Assembly: GCA_003971905.1 (NCBI GenBank) | Contig: RSEE01000064.1 | Span: forward strand, 248,001 to 312,000 | Source of the DNA: Moniliella sp. 'wahieum' | Taxonomy: Eukaryota; Basidiomycota; Moniliellomycetes; Moniliellales; Moniliellaceae | DNA length: 64,000 bases | Reading direction: 5' to 3' | Shown here: one piece after another, positions 55,701 through 64,000 of the stretch | Layout of the letters: the number at the start of each line of letters is the position of its first letter | Numbering within the stretch: position 1 is the first letter of the stretch | Notes under the pieces: generated by a model | Told to the model about the DNA's origin: nothing | The model's database searches: none | Seen by the model: the letters and a program-made list of their open reading frames with translations, nothing else | Translations under genes and position numbers: made by a program

Positions 55701-58466
55701 CCGACAGCAAACTGCTTACCCGCGCCCGTCGGTCCACACACCAAAGTCAACCTTCATCCACGGTAAGCGTAATATTGTGCAAGGTAAACTGGGTCTGAGC
55801 CAGGTCGGAAGAGCTGGCAGCCGAGCTGCTCGCCGCGTCCGGAGCGACCGTCTCTTGAGCCGGGGCGGATTTGCGCCAAAAGGCCGCTTTGGCAACCACC
55901 TTGCGGACCGAAGCAAAGCGCGACGGTTTGGCCTTGGGGGTAGGATCGTCAAGGGACTGGGTGTTGTGCCAGCGGAAGGTCGCGTTGGATGCGATGACAT
56001 TGTCGCGCAACGGCATGCTGGCCAAGGTAACTGGCCGGTGAAGTGTACTGACTCCCTCGGGCACCTCGGGGTACTCGAGGAAGCGTTCAATCCGACGCGC
56101 CGAGACAAACATGCTGACTGAATGGTTGATCATCATGGGCAGAACGCCCAACGGCTTGTTAAGTTGCTGGTACAGGTTGAGTGCGGTGAATGCGACGGGG
56201 ACAGTCAAGGTTTCTTGAACCAGAGCGTGTAGGAGGCAAAGCCAATCACCGAGATGGAGGCAGGTGCGAGGGCCGGGACCAAATGAGACCTGTGATAGAG
56301 CCGACAATGTAGCGCAAGAATTGCAAACGAAGTTCTTGGTTGCGGAGCTTGATCACGCGCTCACTAAACTTGCCTTCCCAGTTGATCAGCTTGATCAAGC
56401 GCAAGTTGTTGACCAGCTCGGACAGTGCCGCCATCCGCGAGTCGCGTACGTTGCTCGTGCGCTTGTACAGCTTGATCATCTGGCCCATCACCACCGACTG
56501 GATCGGAATCACAATGGGCACAATGGCAAAGCCTACAAACGCCGACCAGCCCAACTGTGTGTAGAGCATGATGAGACAGATGGTCAAGTCGAGCGGCGCG
56601 CCATACAACAGGTATAGCATCGATAGGAACATTCCCACCCCATTCGCATCCACCGACATGAGGCTTACCGCCCGCCCGACCCCTTGACCATTCTGGTTCT
56701 GCTCTGCCTTTTCATCTCCACGGCTTCCTTGGACGCCTTCTTGTCGTCTTCCTTAGCCTCGGCACTCTTCCCTTCCGACGAGGCAGCCTGCGTCGAGTCG
56801 GTGTCCGATGACGTCTCCGACGTGGCGTCCTTGTCCTTGTTCTCCTTATCCTTATCTTTGGATGCGTCCTCCACAGCGCCCGAGATCCTTGCAGCGCATG
56901 CCCTTGGAGAACATGGCGCTGATCAGCTCGCCACGCGTGCGCACCGCACAACGACGGCCTGCATACAGGTGCAGCAAGTCGGCCTCGGCCCCGCATGCAA
57001 CGAGCAACAGCCCCAGCGCAGCAATCGCATACGCCGTTTCGTGACTGGTGTACGAACCACCTTTGACGAGCGCCATCCATACCTCGTGAACGCCCAAGTT
57101 GGTATCCGAGTTGCGCTTGCCGGATTCGATGCCCTCCAGTACGCGTTTGAGCACAAGTGGCTTGGAATACGAAAGCACAGTGCTTACCACCTAGGGAGAG
57201 GGGGGGGGGAAGTAATAGAGTCAGTTTCCTTCCCTCTTGCATGCATCCCGACAGAAGAAAAAAACAAAAGCAAACAAACGAGAAGCACAACGTACAGTCA
57301 AAGACAAGTCGAGCAACAGATCGCGCGAGTTCATCGTCCAGATGCGCTTTACAATCCCCATGCCCTGCAGCTGACCCCACTTGCGATCCAGCACGCGCGC
57401 TTTCAAGTCGGCGCCCAAGCGCCACACATCTTCCTCGGCAATTTGCCCTTCTTGGACGCCTGGAGCAGCGAGTCGATCCAGCGGAACGTGCACCACTGCC
57501 ACAACGAGCAAAATGCTTCGGGCGAGGTGATTTTCGAAGCGTCCATGTTCGGGTTGGCCGGCGCGGTAAGGCGCGACTTGGGCGCTGCTGTATCCCAACA
57601 CGGCTTGCAACTGTGGTGTGAGCACCGAGAGCGGGAGGGAAAAGACGAGGTAGAGAGCATAGAGCATAGAGAGAAACACGATGCTGCCCGTTGCCGCGAG
57701 GCGTACCAGGCCGGTGAAGCATACAGCCCCGACCCATCGTACCACGTAAGGAAGACCAAGTGCAGGCGTACCACCGAGCTAGCCAGGAGGACCAAGAGCA
57801 ACGCAAGCGTATCGTACGACGGCGTGGGCTGGGGGCAAAAGAGGGTGCGCACCAGCACGTAGGCCCATCCGGCCGAGTCGAGAACAAGGTCGGTAACGAC
57901 TTGCGACCATGGCTCCTCGCCCGCATCCCACATCTGGCCTGCGGCCACATAGCAAAAGCGGGCCAAGAGCACGCCCAGGTGGATGAGACTGACGACGCTG
58001 AGGCCAATGGTGACGCTAGGTGCAGGCCAGCGCGGGGACGCAGCACTAGCGGAGGCAGGCAGAAGCGGGGTGTTTTCGGTAGCGGGGGCGTCTACAGGTC
58101 GGTGCCTTCGTCGTCCGAGTCGGTCTGGCCCCGACTGCGTTTCTCAGCGTCGAGGGAAATGGCAATGTCGTCGACGGAAACAAAGGGCTGGAAAGAGCGG
58201 CAGAGAAAGGCAATGCCAGGCAGGCCGAGGACAAAGTGCTGGACGGGGGCGTAGGACCAGAGGGCGTAGAGGAGGACGAGGAGGCGGGGACGACGTTGGA
58301 CAGGACGGCGAGGAGGGTGCGTTCAGTCCAGTGGGACGAAGGCGGGGGCGCGGCGGCGAGGGCGGCGGGCAGGGTGTTTGGCCTCGGCAGGGCTGGCGAG
58401 GGGGAGGGCGAAGGAGCGCATGAGCCACCGCGCCTCGAGAGGCGAGATGGGCATGGCAGACTCCAT
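52714..58466 (-). CDS. ABCC-family (MRP/YBT1-like) full-size ABC transporter
   Basis: ATP-driven exporter of the MRP class, probably on the vacuolar membrane. ATG 58466 sits in GCCGCCATGG. N-terminal TMD0-like helices come first ([18 protein letters not shown]), with ENTPLL, an acidic dileucine, at 58060-58077. Next are the pre-TMD1 motif [20 protein letters not shown] (57480-57535), TMD1 ([25 protein letters not shown]) and a [10 protein letters not shown] linker. NBD1 has GPTGAGK near 55720, [15 protein letters not shown] near 55425 and [13 protein letters not shown] near 55360. An R-like linker and TMD2 ([20 protein letters not shown]) follow. NBD2 has GRTGSGKST near 53520, [17 protein letters not shown] near 53110 and [12 protein letters not shown] near 53050. 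It ends in an NE dipeptide tail encoded by CATTCT hexamers, stop at 52714. Introns include about 54130-54250 and about 54600-54663. Many indel-like frame changes. NBD1 has Asp at the catalytic Glu position, as in MRPs. Confidence 0.9.
52734..52777. repeat. Hexanucleotide microsatellite (CATTCT)n, coding
   Basis: Encodes the NENENE tail at the extreme C-terminus of the ABC transporter, followed by ANATASSS and stop. Confidence 0.85.
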
Positions 58467-60133
58467 GGCGGCCAAGCGAGGGGAGGGGGCGGGGGAGGTG
58501 GTGGTGGTGTGGGCAGCGCAGACGACCGGGCAAGAAGACGGGATGCAGGCGGCGGTGGTGATTGAGGTGATTGAGTGATGGCTGATGCTGCCCATCCGGA
58601 CGGGGTGGCGGCGGGGATGGGTGAGGGCGAGTGGCGATGGGTGATGCTGCGGGTGATAAACGATGCATGCTTGTCCACCAATGTCCACGTCCACCTCCCC
58701 TTGCACCCCTCCACCCCGCGGAATTTGGTGGTTGATTGTGACAGGCACACAATCCACACGCCCGGCGTGGTACTGCTGGTCGACCGACGCTGCGTCCGAG
58801 ACGCATCCTCCCTGTGCTGGCTGCTGCGTGCCTGGTTCGCTGCCTGGCAAAAACAACACGTGGTCCATCCGCTGCACAATCGTACTCCTCATCGGCCCAG
58901 GCGGAATCCCCGTCAGCGAGATAACCAGTTGAAACCGACTCGGCGATAACATTCAATATTCACACCGGAGGCCGCATGTGTGTGGCGGCCTGTCGCACGC
59001 ACAACCATCCATCCGCACACACCGCCTGCCCCCGCCCCGCCGTCCCCCGCGCGTCCACACATGTCCACACGCAGTGCCCAGCTTCAAGCTTCTCACGCTG
59101 CTCACGTTCTCAGTTGTCAGGCACTCTGATCCCATTAGTGTGCAGCAGCTGGTGGACTGCCCGTTGGGTTACGCAGAGATGCAGCCTGCGTACAGCTGTG
59201 AACGCCATCCCAATGTCCATGCCACATGTCATGTGGTGCCTCGAGGGCTTTCGGTGTACGGGTTGTCGACGCGTCGCAGTTTGCCAAATAGGATGGGCTC
59301 CAGACAATCAGTACTCGGTAACCAATCAAGCTTCAAGCACTCAAGCCCACACGCCACACGGAGAGCGGCAGGGCGGCTGCGGTGCCACACACACAGGGCC
59401 ATGCTGTTCCGGTACATAGAGTGGCACGCCCAAGCCCCAGCCGGTTGGTTCCCTTTGGTGTTACATGTTGCACGTTACCGGTTACCGCGTTATCGGTACC
59501 AGTTATTGGCTGCTTAAAGCTTAAAGGCTCAAGCTACACGCTACAAGAGCGTTAAGTGACTCCAGTGACTCCCATCAGGCGGTGCCGATCACTGCAGGCC
59601 TGAGCCTCAGGCCAACTAGTGACTCTAGTGACTACTGGTGACATCTGGCCCATCCCTTGCGACCTACAAATCAGTGCACCACGTGTAAGAAACGTCGTCG
59701 ACGTCACCCCCTTGAAGGTCAAGGTCAGGTACATTGTCGACAAGCCATGTGGCCTTAGTACTTAGTAGAGATGGTATTCGTCGGTCTGGCCGGCCAAGGC
59801 ACGTCACACTTGCTTGCTCTATCTGCTGCTGCTTGGCTGTCTTTGGGGCGAGACGACAAGCGGGGTTCGTATTTGGTACAGGTACAATGCGCAAGCAGTG
59901 GATCCGTACCTGTGGGAGAAGGATTGGTTCCATGGCTTGGGTTCTGCCCGGGCGTGCGGATGGGCGGCCTGGACTAGCGGGGGTGCAAGCTCCTGGCAGC
60001 TGGGTGGTGGCGTGCTGCGACGCGGTCCAAGGTGCGCTGATCAAGCGACTTGGAACTGGTAGTACGGAAGCGGGGCATCTGACTGTCTAGTTAAACCATA
60101 GCATTGCGATGGTCATAACGTGGTGTTGACGCC

Positions 60134-60167
<34 letters not shown>

Positions 60168-61060
60168 AGTGAAGTGATTCAACCACGCGCGGGTAAAACG
60201 GCGGGAGTAACCACGGCGGCTCTCTTACGGTAGCCAACTGCGTCGTCATTTCATTCTGACGCACATGAATGGATTCACGAGACTACCACTGTCCATCTCT
60301 GTGGTGGGCGCGTCGCGGTAAGTGGCATAATCGTCACTTCTGATTCCGGCTTGGCGCCCTTGAGGCCAACCCTCCCGAACCACATGCGACAGATTCACAA
60401 AGAAAAAAGAACGGCAACGAAAAGTGAATTCGCAATTTGATCCGCCCCTCCTTTCCCCTGCTGCGTCTCTGCTTCAGAACCTCACTGTAAGTACACCCTC
60501 GGGGGCCACCCGGGCTGGGCCAGGGATGCCCCTCCCACATCAGTACTCAGTGAGTACCCAGTCGAGAGACCAACAATCACATCTAGATGTGACGCTGGAA
60601 CCGTGATGTACAGATATAGGCGCCTGACATCATCCGGATTTTTGCTTATAAGTCTAGGGTCGTGATGCGTAATGCGTAAGTAATGCCCCAGGTAGGCCAG
60701 AATATATGAAGCTGAAGAGAATCGGGCCGCAGGCGCTACGGATCCCAAACCACGGTCGACCGCCAGGTAAAGTTACCGAAGGCATGCCTATGCCTTGCTG
60801 GTCGGGGTAGGCGTCAAGGGGAAGGGGTTGGGGGTGGGGGGAGATTGTCACGGTTTGCAAACCGTTACTCGTTTCCGGTGGAAAAAGATGTGACAGCTAG
60901 AGCTAGAAAAGACCAAGTCAAAGAATTGAGGTATCTCGTCAGGAATGCGCAATCGCGGTTGGAACCCATGGGTCGTGGAAGGACATCCAAATATGAAGGC
61001 AATCGTTATGTCGTGTGTCGTTGCGTCGTCACGCCGTCACGCCTTCACGTCGTCAAAGTG
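58467..61060. other. Intergenic with one possible coding relic
   Basis: No recognised gene. It has GCTTCAAG words (59088, 59330), a GGTTACCG cluster (59476-59500), tandem GTGACTCCAGTGACTCC (59555-59575), a CAGGCCTGAGCCTCAGGCC near-palindrome (59591-59609) and a CAGTACTCAGTGAGTACCC word (60541-60559). Plus 59814-60062 reads VRIWYRYNAQAVDPYLWEKD and then WFHGLGSA, which looks like formerly coding sequence but is isolated. Confidence 0.45.
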
Positions 61061-62500
61061 TCAAGGCGCCAAGGCAGGAATCGAGAGAACAGGTGAATCA
61101 CCACAGTACCTGTACGCGGCGAGATCACGGTTGCTCGAGCATCCCTGTCGTAACAGAAGAAAGGAGGTCACGGCCTGGAGCGTTTCCCAGCCCAGCTGGA
61201 CTGCGGATAACCTGCAGGGAACGAGAGCGAGATAGGGCTGGACCAGCCCAGACACTGACCAACTGACCAAAGCACATGAACAGACTCAATGGGAAGGAAG
61301 ATTGGTGCTTGTCCCTGCGTGGGGGTGCCGGTGAGCGGCAACCGGCCCCGTTCCATCGGTGGGTTGATTGGATCGAGCGAAGGCGAGGCCTGGTTTCCAC
61401 TTCCGCGGCGGGAAATCTGTTTCGTCAGGGGTTGGGTGCCAGACAGAGTAAAGTGACTGGCCCCTGGTAAGTGGTAAGAGGAACGGTGGAAACGATGTGT
61501 GGCGGCAGATGCAGATCTAGGGGCACGAAATGAATAAGGGGCAGGGTATGTTGTTGGTGATCGGGTTGGTGTTGGTGGACGCCCACGCCCCCGAAGCAAG
61601 TGAACGAATCGTACAGCGAGATAGAGGAGCCACGAACGCCGGAGCGCTTGGGAGAGGGTGTGACGCAGCTGGGGAGAGAGAGTAAGGAGGGAATGCCTAG
61701 AACAATGGGCTACCAACTCAAGAGGGAGCAGGACCAGTAGGACCCATCCTTGGAACCGGGCGAGCTGGTGAGTGCCCCACCTGGGTCCTGAGCAGGAATC
61801 CAATCGAATCATATCTGCACCACGCACCGCGCACCATGCACCACGCACCATGTACCATGCATCAATCAGACGCCCGTCCGAACCAACCACTGCAAGGAAG
61901 AAAGACACCAAGACGTACCGAGCGGACGAGAGCCAGTAGGCTGCTAACGCGAAAAAGGGAGCGCGTATCGGAGAAACTCAGCCCAGGAACAGAGACGACG
62001 CGCATGGTGGTGGCAGGCGGGGTAAGGTGAAACAGACAAAAGCAGAGCCAAGATCCGAGAGCTCATGCTGACCCAAACTAAGCAGCACATCTCTCCCCTG
62101 CCACGAGGCGAGCCAGCCAATTGTGGTGTCGGTCTCCCTCGCTCGCATGGAGGTTATGGGGGCCAAGCTGAATCGCCCCCCCAAGCGCCGAGGAGGTCGG
62201 AAGGGTGGGACGATGGCTAGTTGGGACGCGGGAGGGCAGCAGCTGGTGCCGGGGGGGCGGATAGGTTTGCCGACAGTGCGCTTGGTGCTGATGACGCTAT
62301 GGAGGAGACGGGGAGGGCAGGGGGGCGGCTGTGACGTGGGACGCCGGCGCCTGCCGGCCGGCTGTGCTGACTGTGTCGAGGGCGAGGGAGGGCGGGCGCG
62401 GGAGGGGGAGCGGGCGGAGGAGCCGGAAGAGGGCACGGGGAGTGTTGGCGAAGGTGGTACTGCGGAGGAAGGCGAGGGCGTGTGCTGGCTGGCGGAGCAT
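61061..62500 (-). CDS. Possible PEX11-like peroxisomal membrane protein
   Basis: Weak call. On the minus strand, separate segments follow the order of fungal PEX11-type proteins: a candidate start near 62500 (MLRQPAHALAFLRSTTF), QGRDVLLSLGQHEL near 62090, SDTRSLFRVSSLLALVRS near 61930-61980, and GWVLLVLLPLELVAHCSRHS with RSWLLYLAVRFVHLLRG near 61590-61740. The last resembles the family's 'YPLExxxYLS...RxWALYVxLxxL' block. A final segment LSAVQLGWETLQAVTSF (near 61170-61220) could be the last exon. PEX11 proteins remodel and divide peroxisomes, which would fit the nearby acyl-CoA genes. Frames do not join cleanly and a 29-nt GT-AG gap near 61890-61918 is too short to trust as an intron. It could instead be an unrelated membrane protein. 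Confidence 0.3.
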
Positions 62501-63512
62501 GGTGGCCAGGACGGGATGTGGCTGGGGTGTTGCGCTCAGCTGAGCGGAGGTCGGCTGATGGCAGCAACGAGCACAGGAGTAACTGCGATGCGACTGTACA
62601 CTGCGCCCCGCAATCATTAATTACTCCAGCCCGGCAGTGGAGGTGGGGGGTCGCGATCAACTGCAATTCAAAATGGGGTGGGTGTGGGGCAGCCAAAAGT
62701 AACTATAGTAAACTAGTAACGGCGCAGCCGCTACACTATGCTTTCCGATTAACACGAATAGCGGCAATCCATCATCATCATAGGCTCCTGCCACCCGTGT
62801 TGGGTACGCGATGGGAATGCTGTGATGTGATCGCGGGTGGGTACACTATAGTAACGAGCTGACGGACAGTACACCCACTAAACGCCCGATGAGCGAGAGC
62901 CCGGTAAGCCAACTGTGTGCCGCATATTCCCTGCTTTGATTCTCTCCTAAAAATGTTATAGGAGTTTTATGGTTCAGCTACTAAATGGGCCGATTGACGT
63001 TTAGCAGTAGGCGCCAGGTTGGTGAATTGGAACAGACGGAAACGGGAGAACGAAACTACAAGGAAACAGCCGAAGGAGAGCAGATCCCTACGACCGCATC
63101 AGGGAAGAGAGCGAAGCCATTAGTAGGAAGGCGGAAAGCGAGGCCATAGAAGGCAGAAGGCGAGGCCATAAGGCAAAAAGAAGAAAGGCAATAATACGGC
63201 AGGGGACAGCGAGGCCGTGAGAAGAGAGGGAAGCGAGGTCATGCGTCAGAGAGCATAACGGCGAAGCTCAATGACAACAAAGCACAGTGTTGAGAGAAGA
63301 AGAAGAAAAGAAGAGCAAAAGGCAGTTGGAAGGCCACCGTCTTTGCCTTTGAAGTGGGGGAAGGTGGGGAAGAAAACTAACCCAAGGAGGCCAGGCCGGG
63401 ACACAACTGAGTGTATCCGGGGGAAAGAGGGTGGACGATGGATAGGATACACTCGTAACATTCCTTGCAGAACGCTGGATCAGAACGTTGATCGTTTGAT
63501 CCGAACGAACGT
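62501..63512. other. Intergenic spacer
   Basis: It contains CTATAGTAAC repeats (62703-62720 and 62845-62860), AAGGCGGAAAGCGAGGCCATA-like tandem words (63120-63245, AGCGAGGCCATA/AGGC units) and purine-rich DNA. No gene is recognised. Confidence 0.45.
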
Positions 63513-64000
63513 TCAGGCCGAATCATGCTCAGTATCCATATCGTTCCGGCGCCACGCCCCCTGATTCGCCTGATTCGCCGATTCGCCTGGTTGGCCTGGT
63601 TGGCTTGAGTGCTTGACTGGCCTGTTAGCCTGACTGGCAGAAAGGTAAGGGACAGAGACGATGGCGCCTTGGCTAAAAGTGCCCTGTGTGCTCGGAGGAG
63701 CCATGGCGGGGGAGTAATAGTTGTGCCACTGCTGTGCCTGCGCAGGAGGCTGAACAGAAGAAGATGCTTGAGGCGAAGAGGAAGGCGAGGGGCGCCAAGT
63801 GCCAGTGCCAGATACGGCGTACGAATCGTACTTCGTCGCACTACCATCCCAGCCCTCGACAGGTATTTTCCCCCCGAAGAAGAGGAAGAGACTGGAAGGA
63901 GCAGAAACGAGACCGGTAACCAATCGGGTGGATTTGTTCCCAGCTCCAATGTGGTGTCCGTGTCCAGTGACGTCCGCCGAGAGAGAGTACACGGGCGCAC
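63513..64000 (-). CDS. C-terminal part of an unknown Ser/Gln/Pro-rich protein (cut by window edge)
   Basis: The minus-strand frame from the window edge to the stop at 63513 encodes a disordered, Tyr/Gln/Ser-rich sequence (WDGSATKYDSYAVSGTGTW, SSSPQASSSVQPPAQAQQW, YYSPAMAPPSTQGTF) ending WRRNDMDTEHDSA. Amino-acid use is gene-like, but no domain is present. A tandem of TTGGCCTGG/GATTCGCC words (about 63565-63605) encodes its QPGQPGESANQANQ stretch. The start lies outside the window. Confidence 0.4.
   Translation of the reverse strand, partial: APVYSLSADVTGHGHHIGAGNKSTRLVTGLVSAPSSLFLFFGGKIPVEGWDGSATKYDSYAVSGTGTWRPSPSSSPQASSSVQPPAQAQQWHNYYSPAMAPPSTQGTFSQGAIVSVPYLSASQANRPVKHSSQPGQPGESANQANQGAWRRNDMDTEHDSA

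Overview
The window looks like nuclear DNA of a fungus, most likely a basidiomycete. The genes have short spliceosomal introns (roughly 42-230 nt, donor usually GTACGT, CTGAC/CTAAC-like branch points). There is a fungal sterol glucosyltransferase with GRAM and PH domains (ATG26 type), a secreted protein of the basidiomycete 'macrophage activating glycoprotein' (mAG) family, a fungal vacuolar MFS carrier, a full-size ABCC transporter and a split-start eS25 gene. Genic DNA is GC-rich; rank below phylum cannot be read.

Layout, left to right. 1-1702: an RRM protein running off the left edge. 1.7-5.6 kb: a CpG-rich spacer, a dense array of inverted repeats (4.27-4.78 kb) and one copy of an unclassified interspersed repeat. 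5.6-8.7 kb: divergent translation genes, eEF1B (minus) and mitochondrial tyrosyl-tRNA synthetase (plus). 8.7-16.6 kb: a gene desert, AT-richer to about 13.7 kb, with decayed coding fragments and partial copies of the same interspersed repeat. 16.6-24 kb: ATG26 and a BRCT-only REV1-like gene, both minus. 24.7-33.5 kb: a NUDT19-like Nudix hydrolase (plus), a long-chain acyl-CoA synthetase (minus) and a Ybr241c/Vps73-like MFS carrier (plus). 34.9-40.5 kb: a DHHC palmitoyltransferase (minus), an INO80F/TFPT-like coiled-coil protein (plus) and the mAG protein (minus). 40.5-43.7 kb: a spacer rich in short palindromic words. 43.7-46.2 kb: a TMEM223-like mitochondrial membrane protein and eS25 (plus). 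47.9-58.5 kb: minus-strand genes for a single-pass membrane protein, an unknown protein, tRNA-Ala(AGC) and an ABCC transporter. 58.5-64 kb: spacer, a possible PEX11-like gene and a gene cut by the right edge.

Several genes share themes. The acyl-CoA synthetase, the NUDT19-like CoA diphosphatase and the possible PEX11 relate to acyl-CoA and peroxisome metabolism. The MFS and ABCC carriers both carry acidic dileucine motifs that suggest vacuolar sorting. eEF1B, eS25, TyrRS and tRNA-Ala serve translation. No operons, CRISPR or complete mobile element were seen.

Two window-wide properties matter more than any single gene. First, almost every conserved gene, and apparently the tRNA, is interrupted by 1-2 nt indels, often at homopolymers, which points to uncorrected long-read assembly errors. 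CDS spans below are therefore gene envelopes and not clean ORFs. Second, hexanucleotide microsatellites are unusually common in exons, introns and spacers alike, giving many proteins dipeptide repeats.
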